Shown: positions 1-7,245, counted from the stretch's first letter. The stretch: DNA of 11,262 nt from an uncultured Bacteroidota bacterium (GCA_903825095.1 CAIJZF010000126.1:1-11262); one strand, 5' to 3'. The notes: generated from the letters alone by a model not told the origin. A program made the numbers and translations.

Positions 1-1
1 A

Positions 2-130
2 GGTGTAAGTAAGCGTGCAGCATTTGTAGTAGACAAAGACGGTATTATTCAATACGAAGAAATTTGTGCTACACCTGGTGACTTACCTAATTTTGAAGCC
101 ATTCAAACTACTTTGAATAAATTGAACTGA
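2..130 (+). CDS. Peroxiredoxin (AhpC/TSA family), C-terminal fragment
   Basis: The window opens inside this gene; only the last 42 codons and a TGA stop are visible. The translation contains KRAAFVVDKDGIIQYEE followed by PGDLPNFEAI, which is the usual end of thioredoxin-fold peroxiredoxins (the strand with 'FVIDKDG.I.Y' and then the last helix). Such enzymes reduce hydrogen peroxide and alkyl hydroperoxides in the cytoplasm through a peroxidatic cysteine, which would lie upstream of the window. One cysteine is visible (EEICATPGD). It could be a resolving cysteine, but that cannot be judged without the rest of the protein. The subclass (AhpC, Bcp or AhpE-like) is not decidable from the fragment. 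The gene ends at a strong terminator hairpin and converges on the rRNA methyltransferase gene. Confidence 0.75.
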   Translation, partial: GVSKRAAFVVDKDGIIQYEEICATPGDLPNFEAIQTTLNKLN

Positions 131-203
131 AATGTTGCTTCTTGCTAATTGTTAGGGCTTTATAAAATATAATCCTTAACATTTATGACCTCTTATGATT
201 TTA

Positions 204-235
204 AAAAAGGGTCCCGAATTATCGGGACCCTTTTT
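204..235. terminator. Bidirectional intrinsic terminator
   Basis: A perfect 9-bp stem, GGGTCCCGA (209-217) with TCGGGACCC (222-230), encloses a 4-base loop (ATTA). It is flanked by A6 on the left (203-208) and T5 on the right (231-235), which lengthen the pairing to about 14 bp. Either strand therefore ends in a GC-rich hairpin followed by a U run. It lies between the convergent peroxiredoxin and rRNA methyltransferase genes and can serve both. Confidence 0.93.
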
Positions 236-264
236 GGTTCGTGTTAATTTTATACAATATAAAA

Positions 265-1440
265 TTATCGATCGCAAACTTCTACAATCAAAAACTTTAA
301 ATAGTGTGTATTTTCCATACCCCATATAATAGGATGGTCGCTAGACTGTGACTGATAAGTTACTTGACGAATTCTTTTCTTGGCATCCCAGGCCGCCATT
401 TGAATGGTCTCTAAAAATAATTCAGGGCTCACCAGGTTGGTGCAACTTGATGTTACCAAAAAGCCACCATTACGAAGCATTTGCATGCCTCTTAAATTAA
501 TTTCTTTATAACCCGTAACAGCCTTATCTATATTATTTCTACTTTTTGTGAATGCCGGAGGGTCTAACATCACCACATCATATTTTCTACCTTCTTTACC
601 CCATTTTTTTAATACATCAAATGCATTCATGGCTTCAAATTTTACTATATGATCTAGTTTATTTAAAGCAGCATTTTTATTGGCCTGTGCAACGGCGCTT
701 TCTGAAATGTCAATACCTAATACCGACTTTGCTCCATAATGAGCAGCATGAATTTCAAAAGTACCCGTATAGGTAAAGGCCCCTAATACATCGGCTCCTT
801 TTACAATATCTTTTATGGCTCTTCTATTATCTTGTTGGTCTAAAAAATAGCCCGTCTTCTGTCCTGTATCAATATTTACATAAAATTGTAAATCGTTTTC
901 CTTAATAATAATTTCAGTAGGGAAGGGCTCTGTTAAAAAATCTTTTACTTGTGTGAGTCCTTCTAATTCTCTAACTGGCACATCATTTCTTTCATAAATT
1001 CCTTTGGGTGAAAATATTTTTTGTAGTGCATCTACAATGGCGGGTTTCCAAATATCAATACCTAAGGATAAAGTTTGCAAAACAAAATAGTCATTGAATT
1101 TATCAATAATTAAAGCAGGTAATCCATCGGCCTCTCCAAATACTAATCGGCAGTTCTCTACATAACCCAATTGTTGTCTATAGGCCCAGGCTGTTTTAAT
1201 TTTCTCATAGAAAAATGGAGCATCAATTTCTTCTCTTTTTCGGGTAAGTAATCGAATAATAATCTGAGAATTGGGATTGATATAACCCCTGCCTGCTAAT
1301 TGGCCATCAAAGAAGTAAACTTCCACTATATCTCCGGGTTCTATGGGCCCTGCAATACGGTCAACTTCATTGTTGTAAATCCAGGGGTGGCCTAGTGCAA
1401 TTCTGGGGTTAATTTTCTTGTTTAAATACACCTTTGTCAT
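265..1440 (-). CDS. rlmI: Class I SAM-dependent rRNA methyltransferase, RlmI-like (23S rRNA m5C)
   Basis: The 391-residue product has the length and two-part layout of the RlmI/YccW family, which methylates a cytosine in 23S rRNA (C1962 in E. coli) using S-adenosylmethionine. Residues 1-70 form the N-terminal PUA-type RNA-binding part (LGHPWIYNNEV at 16-26, and GRGYINPNSQIIIRLL at 50-65). The methyltransferase domain follows. It has the family block GQKTGYFLDQQDNR (193-206), SAM motif I as VLGAFTYTGTF (218-228; the more usual form is VLDLFCYTGGF), the acidic ribose-binding residue in GIDIS (242-246), motif IV LDPPAF (292-297), and SSC (331-333), whose cysteine is the expected catalytic nucleophile region. 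The ATG at 1440 puts the PUA domain at the usual distance from the N-terminus. A TAnnTTTG box sits only 4 bases upstream of it. Family assignment is firm; the exact target base is inferred from the family. Confidence 0.9.
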   Translation of the reverse strand: MTKVYLNKKINPRIALGHPWIYNNEVDRIAGPIEPGDIVEVYFFDGQLAGRGYINPNSQIIIRLLTRKREEIDAPFFYEKIKTAWAYRQQLGYVENCRLVFGEADGLPALIIDKFNDYFVLQTLSLGIDIWKPAIVDALQKIFSPKGIYERNDVPVRELEGLTQVKDFLTEPFPTEIIIKENDLQFYVNIDTGQKTGYFLDQQDNRRAIKDIVKGADVLGAFTYTGTFEIHAAHYGAKSVLGIDISESAVAQANKNAALNKLDHIVKFEAMNAFDVLKKWGKEGRKYDVVMLDPPAFTKSRNNIDKAVTGYKEINLRGMQMLRNGGFLVTSSCTNLVSPELFLETIQMAAWDAKKRIRQVTYQSQSSDHPIIWGMENTHYLKFLIVEVCDR

Positions 1441-1444
1441 GGCA

Positions 1445-1471
1445 CAAATATAGCGCCCAAATGAGTGACAA
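1445..1471 (-). promoter_or_regulatory. Candidate Bacteroidota promoter for the rRNA methyltransferase gene
   Basis: Reading the minus strand, TATATTTG (1452-1445) matches the Bacteroidota -7 consensus TAnnTTTG exactly. A TTG (1471-1469) lies 16 bases upstream, slightly shorter than the usual -33/-7 spacing. The -7 box ends four bases before the ATG, so transcription would begin at or next to the start codon. A motif this short can occur by chance in AT-rich DNA. Confidence 0.45.
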
Positions 1472-1503
1472 CTTGTGCCTATTTTAGGTCTATTTCTGTC
1501 AAT

Positions 1504-1536
1504 TTTGCTCTATTTCTTGATTTGGCAATATTTTTG
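1504..1536 (+). promoter_or_regulatory. Candidate Bacteroidota promoter for grpE-dnaJ
   Basis: TATTTTTG (1529-1536) fits TAnnTTTG exactly, and a TTG (1504-1506) lies 22 bases upstream as a -33 element. Initiation would be expected near 1542-1545, about a dozen bases before the ATG at 1555. It therefore supports that start and excludes the upstream GTG at 1465. I see no CIRCE-type inverted repeat, so there is no sequence evidence for HrcA control. Confidence 0.5.
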
Positions 1537-1554
1537 GGAGATATTTGTAACAAT

Positions 1555-2115
1555 ATGAAAACTATGGAAGATAAAGAAATGGAGAACACGGATCAAGCCA
1601 TTCCTGCTCAAAATGAGGCTGAAAACAGCCCAGAAAATGCTAATGAAGTCGAAGAGGCACCTCTAAGTGAATTAGACCAATTAAAGGCGGATTTAGCCGA
1701 CCAAAAGGATAAATACCTACGTTTAATGGCAGAATTTGAGAACTTTAGAAGAAGGACTGCTAAGGAAAGATTGGACTTAATTCAAACAGCTGGAAAAGAT
1801 GTGATTGTTTCCATGTTAGAAGTAATGGACGATTGTGATAGAGCAGAAAAGCAATTGAATAGCACAGACGATATTTCCCTACAAAAAGAAGGCATCCAAT
1901 TAGTGTTTAATAAAGTGAGATCTACTTTACAATCTAAAGGAGTTACGCCAATGGAAAGTTTGCACAAAGATTTTAATGTGGAGTTACATGAAGCCATTAC
2001 AGAAATACCTGTTACCGATAACAAACAAAAAGGTAAAGTAGTGGATGAAATTACAAAAGGTTATTTCTTAAACGATAAAATTATCCGCTTCGCAAAAGTA
2101 GTGGTAGGCAAATAA
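1555..2115 (+). CDS. grpE: GrpE, nucleotide exchange factor of DnaK
   Basis: GrpE releases ADP from the Hsp70 chaperone DnaK, resetting it after DnaJ-stimulated ATP hydrolysis in the cytoplasm. From the ATG at 1555 the product has 186 residues, normal for the family. It starts with an acidic, disordered tail (1-38). A long coiled-coil helix follows (about 39-95) containing LMAEFENFRRRTAKER (57-72), the most conserved GrpE block. The C-terminal beta domain carries HEAITEIP (145-152), GKVVDEITKGY (160-170) and IIRFAKVVVGK (176-186). The frame stays open upstream to a GTG at 1465. That extension would add a hydrophobic 30-residue segment foreign to GrpE, and a candidate promoter lies inside it. 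ATGs at 1564 and 1579 are possible alternatives. The stop is 9 bases before dnaJ, so the two are cotranscribed. dnaK is not in the window. Confidence 0.95.
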   Translation: MKTMEDKEMENTDQAIPAQNEAENSPENANEVEEAPLSELDQLKADLADQKDKYLRLMAEFENFRRRTAKERLDLIQTAGKDVIVSMLEVMDDCDRAEKQLNSTDDISLQKEGIQLVFNKVRSTLQSKGVTPMESLHKDFNVELHEAITEIPVTDNKQKGKVVDEITKGYFLNDKIIRFAKVVVGK

Positions 2116-2124
2116 AAATCGACT

Positions 2125-3249
2125 ATGTCAAAAAGAGATTATTACGAAGTATTAGGTGTCACTAAATCTGCGTCAACGGATGAAATTAAAAAAGCATACC
2201 GTAAGGTAGCTATGCAATTTCACCCAGATAGAAATCCGGGTGATAAAGCAGCGGAAGAAAAATTTAAAGAAGCGGCTTCTGCTTACGAAGTATTGAGTGA
2301 TGCGGATAAGAAAGCAAAATATGATCGATTTGGACATGCAGCATTTAGTCCAGGTGCTGGTGGCGGTGGAGGATTTAGCGGAGGTGGAATGGACATGAAT
2401 GATATATTTAGTCAATTTGGAGATGTATTCGGAGAAGATATGTTTGGTGGATTTTTTGGTGGAGGAGGAAGTCGTTCAAGGTCTTCAAGATCAAGAGGAC
2501 AAAGAGGAAGCAACTTAAGAATTAAACTTAAGATGAACTTTGAAGAAATTGCAAATGGTGCGAATAAACAAGTAAAAGTAAAAAAACATGTTTTATGTAC
2601 TACTTGCGGAGGCAATGGTGCAAAAGATAAAAATAGTGTTCAAACTTGTGGTACTTGTAATGGTGCTGGTCAAGTAAAAAGAGTTACCAATACTTTTTTA
2701 GGACAAATGCAAACAGTAAATACTTGTCCTACATGTAACGGAGAAGGTAATACAGTGACTGCTAAATGTGCTCCTTGTAAAGGAGAAGGTCGTGTATATG
2801 GAGAAGAAACTATTTCAATAGATATTCCAGGGGGTGTGCAAGATGGAATGCAATTAAGTATGTCGGGAAAAGGGAATGCAGGAGAAAGAGGGGGAAGTTC
2901 CGGCGATTTAATTATCATGATTGAAGAAGAAGCACATGAGAGTTTACATAGAGATGGTTTAAATGTTTCATTTGATTTATACATTACCATACCAGACGCT
3001 GTATTTGGAACAAGTGTGGAAGTGCCTACTATTGATGCAAGAGCCAAAATTAAAATTCCACCAGGCACACAAAGCGGAAAAGTATTCAGATTAAAAGGCA
3101 AGGGTTTTCCAGAAGTTCAAGGATACGCGAAAGGAGACCAACTCATTAATGTGCATGTTTGGACACCACAACAAGTTAGTGCGGAGGAAAAGGCTATTTT
3201 AGAGAAGATGCAACAAAGCCCTAATTTCCAGCCAAAGCCAATTAAATAA
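2125..3249 (+). CDS. dnaJ: DnaJ, Hsp40 co-chaperone (type I)
   Basis: DnaJ delivers unfolded clients to DnaK and stimulates its ATPase. The 374-residue product has every type I part in order: a J domain (1-70) with the essential HPD at 33-35; a Gly/Phe-rich linker (about 74-114) with an Asp/Met-containing stretch; a short Ser/Arg-rich tract ([13 protein letters not shown], 116-128); then the client-binding beta domains. Four CxxCxGxG-type zinc repeats are intact, with cysteines at 158/161, 175/178, 201/204 and 215/218, so both zinc sites should form. The C-terminal domain includes [10 protein letters not shown] (320-329) and ends with a dimerisation tail. Nothing is truncated. It is the second gene of the grpE operon. 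Its stop is one base from the hpt stop on the other strand, with an AT-rich inverted repeat over both. Confidence 0.97.
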   Translation: MSKRDYYEVLGVTKSASTDEIKKAYRKVAMQFHPDRNPGDKAAEEKFKEAASAYEVLSDADKKAKYDRFGHAAFSPGAGGGGGFSGGGMDMNDIFSQFGDVFGEDMFGGFFGGGGSRSRSSRSRGQRGSNLRIKLKMNFEEIANGANKQVKVKKHVLCTTCGGNGAKDKNSVQTCGTCNGAGQVKRVTNTFLGQMQTVNTCPTCNGEGNTVTAKCAPCKGEGRVYGEETISIDIPGGVQDGMQLSMSGKGNAGERGGSSGDLIIMIEEEAHESLHRDGLNVSFDLYITIPDAVFGTSVEVPTIDARAKIKIPPGTQSGKVFRLKGKGFPEVQGYAKGDQLINVHVWTPQQVSAEEKAILEKMQQSPNFQPKPIK

Positions 3250-3263
3250 TTTATTTTAATTGG
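3238..3263. repeat. AT-rich inverted repeat across the dnaJ and hpt stop codons
   Basis: CCAATTAAA (3238-3246) pairs perfectly with TTTAATTGG (3255-3263) around an 8-base loop that contains both stop codons. It is the only candidate terminator structure between these tail-to-tail genes, but neither side has a U run, so termination is unproven. A second hairpin, TTGGTAGA (3260-3267) with TCTACCAA (3281-3288), overlaps its right arm and cannot form at the same time. Confidence 0.4.
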
Positions 3264-3784
3264 TAGATATCTTTCGAGTTTCTACCAAGCCCATCATAGT
3301 CAAGGCCATAGCCTACTACAAATTTATTGGGTATTTCAAAACAACTGTAGTCTACTTGTACAGGAAATTGTAAAGCCTCTTTTTTATTTAATAAGACAGC
3401 TACTTTAACAGAGGCCGGGCTACTTGAAATTAATTGAGGTAAATAGTGGTGCAAGGTTTTTCCTGTATCAATAATATCTTCTAAAATAATAATGTCTCTT
3501 CCACTTACATTGGCTTCAAGACCAATGGCTGTAATTACATTGCCTGAAGAAGACATGCCTTTATAAGAGGCTAGTTTAATAAAGCAAACCTCGGCTTCAA
3601 TAGTTATTTGCTTAAATAAATCGGCAGTAAATAAAAAGGAGCCATTCAGTATAGATAAAAATATAGGTCTTTTACCTGCATAGTCCTTGTTCAACTGATG
3701 CGCAAGCTCGGTAATTTTTTCTTGAATTTCTTTTTCACTTAAGTAGGGAACAAATTCTTTATCTAATACTTTAATACTATTCAT
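3251..3784 (-). CDS. hpt: Hypoxanthine phosphoribosyltransferase
   Basis: This is a purine-salvage enzyme that joins hypoxanthine (and usually guanine) to PRPP, giving IMP or GMP plus pyrophosphate, in the cytoplasm. The 177-residue length is typical. The PRPP loop reads ILEDIIDTGKT (100-110), with the Glu-Asp pair at 102-103 and the expected catalytic Asp at 106. The flexible active-site loop carries the conserved Ser-Tyr (SYKGMSSSG, 73-81). The C-terminal base-binding region is IPNKFVVGYGLDYDGLGRN (151-169). The gene is the last of a four-gene minus-strand run, starting 2 bases after the stop of the wall-hydrolase gene. It has no room for its own promoter except inside that gene. In many Bacteroidota hpt precedes adk; here it is followed instead by convergent dnaJ. 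Confidence 0.95.
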   Translation of the reverse strand: MNSIKVLDKEFVPYLSEKEIQEKITELAHQLNKDYAGKRPIFLSILNGSFLFTADLFKQITIEAEVCFIKLASYKGMSSSGNVITAIGLEANVSGRDIIILEDIIDTGKTLHHYLPQLISSSPASVKVAVLLNKKEALQFPVQVDYSCFEIPNKFVVGYGLDYDGLGRNSKDIYQLK

Positions 3785-3786
3785 AC

Positions 3787-5136
3787 TTAATTATTTTTTT
3801 TACGCTTTAGAAAGCTAGGGGTGCTTATACTTTTTAGGGGAGCAGCACTAATTTTAGGTGCTTCATTGGTTTTAAATAAAACCAAGGTCGACCCCACTTG
3901 TAAGTTTTTATCTGTCACTCCTGTATTGTAAGCTTCTAAGTAATTTAATTGAATGCCTTCATTTTGACTAATATCATATAAAGTTTCTCCCGCTGCTACC
4001 AAATGCACTTTCTTGCTTATTTCTTTTCTTTTAGGAACTAGATATAAAATTTGGTCTTTAGCAAGCAAATCTGTTTCTTCTAAATCGTTGTAGCCGTATA
4101 GTTTGTATAAGGCTATATTATAGGTATTGGCTATATCTAAAAAGGAGCTTCCTGCTTTCGCCCAAACGGCAAGTAACTGGTTGGCCTTGAATTTTCCTTT
4201 AGGGTATTCAAATGTAGCAGCACTGTTTTGCGTTTTGGTTATTAGTTTACTTGTATCTATAATACTTGCTTCTTTAAGAGGTATCTCTTTATTATTCTTG
4301 GTAGTATCTGTTGCAAGTACAGTATTTATTTTAACTGCACTGTCTTTTACTTGCTCAACGGCTATGCTGCCAATGCCATTCATAGCTTTAGGTGCAGTAA
4401 TTTTTATAGTATCTGAGTTGCTTATGCCTTTTACACTGGAAAGCTGTATGGTGTCTATAAGAATATCTTCTACTTTTTTAACAGAATCGATTTTAATAGT
4501 ATTAATTTTTATAGAATCAATCTTAATTGAATCGGCTTGTACAATAGGGGCCATTGGCTTACTAACTTCTATTTTTTTACTTGTATCTAGTTTTTGAGTA
4601 GGGGTATCGTCATCATCGTAAAAAGCAAGTTCTGGAAAATTAAATTGAGAAAGTTCAAAGTCATTAATGACTTTAAGTAGTTTTTTAGGATAATCTGAAG
4701 CTGTAGCGTAGCCTGCTTTTTTAAGTCCATAAGCCCAGGCAGAGTCGTCTACTGGGTCGAGTTCAAATAAAGGGGCGTAATTAGGCCTGGCTTTTAAAAA
4801 ATTAGAATGGTCAATAAAAGAAGCATTTGAATTGGGGTAGACCCTAAAACATTCTTGCTTAGCATCATCGTCTTGATAAGTGGTTTCGCCTTTCCAGTCA
4901 GTTTTACATTTAATACCAAAATGATTTTTATAGTTCAATGCTAAATTGCTTTCACCGCTATTGGATTCGATTACGCCCTGCGCTAAAGTGATAGAGGCGG
5001 GTATGCCTGTTCGTTTCATTTCGCTAATGGCAATATCTTTATACTGGTCAATATATATTAAGGTAGCGGTTTTTTGCGCCTTGGTGGTTAGGGGGATTGT
5101 AAATAAGAAGAGAAAAGCAAGTTTGCTTATATTCAT
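3787..5136 (-). CDS. Secreted glucosaminidase (GH73) with C-terminal LysM repeats
   Basis: This is a probable peptidoglycan hydrolase that cleaves glycan strands at N-acetylglucosamine and acts in the periplasm or cell envelope. The 449-residue product starts with a signal peptide (1-20, cut near KAQ). A GH73-type domain (about 25-165) follows, with the general acid Glu57 in LAQGVIESNSGES (51-63) and the family block NHFGIKCK (71-78). Residues 170-305 are a low-complexity Ser/Thr/Lys/Asp/Ile linker with a five-residue tandem repeat. Two LysM-like modules end the protein: a diverged one (about 316-367) and a clearer one, VHLVAAGETLYDISQNEG (377-394) to about 421. LysM modules bind peptidoglycan, so the linker probably tethers the catalytic head to the wall. 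The tail is basic (LKRKKNN). It starts 4 bases after the O-methyltransferase stop. The glycan bond cut is inferred from the family. Confidence 0.88.
   Translation of the reverse strand: MNISKLAFLFLFTIPLTTKAQKTATLIYIDQYKDIAISEMKRTGIPASITLAQGVIESNSGESNLALNYKNHFGIKCKTDWKGETTYQDDDAKQECFRVYPNSNASFIDHSNFLKARPNYAPLFELDPVDDSAWAYGLKKAGYATASDYPKKLLKVINDFELSQFNFPELAFYDDDDTPTQKLDTSKKIEVSKPMAPIVQADSIKIDSIKINTIKIDSVKKVEDILIDTIQLSSVKGISNSDTIKITAPKAMNGIGSIAVEQVKDSAVKINTVLATDTTKNNKEIPLKEASIIDTSKLITKTQNSAATFEYPKGKFKANQLLAVWAKAGSSFLDIANTYNIALYKLYGYNDLEETDLLAKDQILYLVPKRKEISKKVHLVAAGETLYDISQNEGIQLNYLEAYNTGVTDKNLQVGSTLVLFKTNEAPKISAAPLKSISTPSFLKRKKNN
4486..4530 (-). repeat. Three-copy 15-base tandem repeat in the wall-hydrolase linker
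   Basis: Read on the minus strand, three consecutive 15-base units encode SIKID, SIKIN and TIKID (residues 203-217 of the glucosaminidase). Diverged relatives (DTIQL, DTIKI) follow later in the linker. The units have diverged at the DNA level while keeping the residue pattern (TCA ATT AAG ATT GAT against TCT ATA AAA ATT AAT), which suggests an old duplication held by protein-level selection. Confidence 0.75.
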
Positions 5137-5140
5137 GCTA

Positions 5141-5779
5141 TTATTTTTTTCTAATCAAAGTTAAGCCATCTCTTATTGTTAACATCACTTGTTCGGTTTT
5201 TTGATCTAAAAGCACATGCTCGTTAAATGCCTGAATAGCCTTAGCACTTTTGCCTTTTACGGAATCTTCCAATACTTCTCCATGAAACAGTACATTGTCA
5301 ACAATTATAATGCCTTTATCGTTTAAAAGAGGTAGTACCATATTATAGTATTCAATATAACTGGTCTTGTCTGCGTCTATAAATACGAGATCCCATTTTT
5401 TATTCAGTGTTGGAATAATTTGTTTAGCATCTCCAACATGCATATGTAGTTGTTTTGCTTTTGTAGCATTATTAAAAGCGGCTTTTGCTTTTTGGGCGTC
5501 TTCTTCTCTTAATTCAATGGTATGTAATTCACCTTTATCGGAAAGCCCTTCTGCTAAACATAAGGCGCTAAAGCCTGTAAAGCTGCCAATTTCTAATATA
5601 TAAGTAGGTGCAAGTATTTTGCTTATAAAGCTTAAGAAGCCGCCCTGTGTCCAACTGCTTTGTAAATGACCATGTTCATGGGAGGACAAAGTTTCCTCGT
5701 ATAAACTTTTTAAATAACTAGGAGTAGCATAAGAATATGCTTCCGTATAATGGTTCGCCAATGGGTTAATAAAATCCAT
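5141..5779 (-). CDS. Class I SAM-dependent O-methyltransferase (PF01596-type)
   Basis: A small cytoplasmic methyltransferase of the catechol/caffeoyl-CoA O-methyltransferase family. From the ATG at 5779 it has 212 residues, typical of bacterial members. SAM motif I is LEIGSFTGFSALCLAEGL (62-79), with the ribose-binding acid in HTIELRE. The metal and catalytic block is LVFIDADK (131-138), and DNVLFHGEV (161-169) supplies the Asp-Asn pair that completes the divalent-metal site. The frame extends upstream to a TTG at 5827, but that would overlap the symporter end by 37 bases and add residues foreign to the family. The ATG leaves an 11-base gap to the symporter. The substrate is unknown. One characterised bacterial relative is TrmR (YrrM), which methylates 5-hydroxyuridine in tRNA, so this could be a tRNA enzyme as easily as a small-molecule one. 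Confidence 0.88.
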   Translation of the reverse strand: MDFINPLANHYTEAYSYATPSYLKSLYEETLSSHEHGHLQSSWTQGGFLSFISKILAPTYILEIGSFTGFSALCLAEGLSDKGELHTIELREEDAQKAKAAFNNATKAKQLHMHVGDAKQIIPTLNKKWDLVFIDADKTSYIEYYNMVLPLLNDKGIIIVDNVLFHGEVLEDSVKGKSAKAIQAFNEHVLLDQKTEQVMLTIRDGLTLIRKK

Positions 5780-5790
5780 GCAGCAAAGTT

Positions 5791-7245
5791 CTAATTTTTT
5801 TCTGTATTTGGCCTTGAAATTACCCAAAGACCTATAAAGGTGATTAGACCATTGATAATGAGTAGCTCTTGGCCAATTCTAAAGCTCCCGAATAGGAAGG
5901 GTTGCGCGTAATCTAGTAACAAACATAAAATAGGGGCTAAAAAGCAAGGGATAAAGGACCACTTGTCTACTAGTTTTCTTTTAGTAAGTATACCAAAGGC
6001 GAATAAACCTAATAGGGGCCCATAGGTATAAGAAGCAATTTTTAAAAGTAAATCAATAATACTTTTATTATCAATCCATTTAAATACTAATACAATGATT
6101 AAAAATAAAAAGGCAAAACTTAAATGCACTCTTTGTCTTATTTTTTTCTTTTTAGCTTCATCCCAGTCTGCATTTCTTTGCATGCCTAATAAGTCAATAC
6201 AAAAACTAGAAGTTAAAGCAGTTATGGCGCCATCGGCTGAAGGGAATAATGCAGAAATTAGTGCTAATATAAAAATAATAGCAATATAGGGAGGCATATG
6301 ATAAAGTGCAATACTTGGAAATAAGTCATCACCTGTAGCGGTAATATTATTTTGTGCTGCGTATAAATTTAATAAACCCCCTAAGAATAAAAACAAACTA
6401 ATCACCAGTAACATTGTAAAACCAATAGTGACCATATTCTTCTGCGCATCCTTTAAAGTTTTAACTGAAATATTTTTTTGCATCATTTCCTGATCAAGAC
6501 CAGTCATGGTTAGTGTAATAAAGGCCCCTCCAATAATTTGTTTTAAGAAAAAGGATTTACTATTTACATCTGTATTAAAAACAGTTGCAATACCTTTTAC
6601 TTGCATAGCCCCTAATGCATCTGTTACAGATAAATGCAAATTGCTTAAAATATAAATACTACAAATAATAAGTCCCATTAACATACCAGAAGTTTGTAAG
6701 GTATCGGTCCAAACAATGGTTTTTACACCACCTTCATACGTGTAGAGTAATATCATTATTAATATTACCAAGGTAGTGGCCCAAAATGGAACGCCCAAGC
6801 TATCTAAAATAAATACTTGTAAAATTTTAACTACTAAATAAAGTCTTGCAGTAGCGCCTAAGGTTCTAGATAAAACAAAAAAGGAAGCCCCCGTTTTGTA
6901 AGCATTAAAACCCAGTCTTTGTTCTAAATAATGATAAATAGAAGTAAGGTTCAGCTTATAATAAATGGGTAATAAGACATAGGCAATAGTAAGGTAGCCT
7001 ATCAAGTAACCAAGGGTAATTTGTAAGTAATGGAAGGCATCTTTTCCAACTGCACCAGGCACACTCACAAAAGTTACGCCACTTAAAGAAGTACCAATCA
7101 TACCAAAGGCGACGAGCATCCAATTGCTATTTTTATTACCAATAAAAAAAGACATGTTATTACTATTCTTTCCAGCAATCTTAGCCACCCCAAGTAAGAT
7201 CCCAAAGTAGATGATTACAAAGATAAAAAGTAAAGTAGCGCTCAT
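5791..7245 (-). CDS. Sodium:solute symporter (SSS/SLC5 family)
   Basis: An inner-membrane transporter that couples solute uptake to sodium entry. The 484-residue product is hydrophobic throughout, with about 12-13 predicted membrane segments (my reading, not computed). Family signatures are GTSLSGVTFVSVPGAVG (51-67) in the first core helix, SRTLGATARLYL (126-137), TYEGGVKTIVWTD (169-181), DQEMMQKN (251-258), and FPSADGAITALTSSFCID (334-351), which holds the Ser pair expected at the conserved Na2 sodium site. The ATG at 7245 was preferred to a TTG at 7266 because it starts seven residues later, directly before the first hydrophobic helix. The substrate cannot be named; Bacteroidota members are annotated variously for sugars, sialic acid or amino acids. 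It is the first gene of the four-gene run ending in hpt and diverges from the LOG gene across 85 bases. Confidence 0.9.
   Translation of the reverse strand: MSATLLFIFVIIYFGILLGVAKIAGKNSNNMSFFIGNKNSNWMLVAFGMIGTSLSGVTFVSVPGAVGKDAFHYLQITLGYLIGYLTIAYVLLPIYYKLNLTSIYHYLEQRLGFNAYKTGASFFVLSRTLGATARLYLVVKILQVFILDSLGVPFWATTLVILIMILLYTYEGGVKTIVWTDTLQTSGMLMGLIICSIYILSNLHLSVTDALGAMQVKGIATVFNTDVNSKSFFLKQIIGGAFITLTMTGLDQEMMQKNISVKTLKDAQKNMVTIGFTMLLVISLFLFLGGLLNLYAAQNNITATGDDLFPSIALYHMPPYIAIIFILALISALFPSADGAITALTSSFCIDLLGMQRNADWDEAKKKKIRQRVHLSFAFLFLIIVLVFKWIDNKSIIDLLLKIASYTYGPLLGLFAFGILTKRKLVDKWSFIPCFLAPILCLLLDYAQPFLFGSFRIGQELLIINGLITFIGLWVISRPNTEKN

Noticed and set aside
1441..1554. CIRCE or another heat-shock operator upstream of grpE
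   Set aside because: No TTAGCACTC/GAGTGCTAA-like inverted repeat is present in the intergenic stretch.
2670..3101. A 143-residue minus-strand frame opposite dnaJ
   Set aside because: It mirrors the Gly/Cys-rich coding of dnaJ, which gives Pro- and Ala-rich antisense frames. There is no family similarity, and dnaJ is fully intact on the other strand.
4127..4597. A 156-residue open frame on the plus strand inside the glucosaminidase gene, with a hydrophobic, membrane-like translation
   Set aside because: It is antisense to the Ser/Thr/Lys/Asp/Ile linker. Reverse complements of such codons give hydrophobic residues by default, and there are no domain features or start context.
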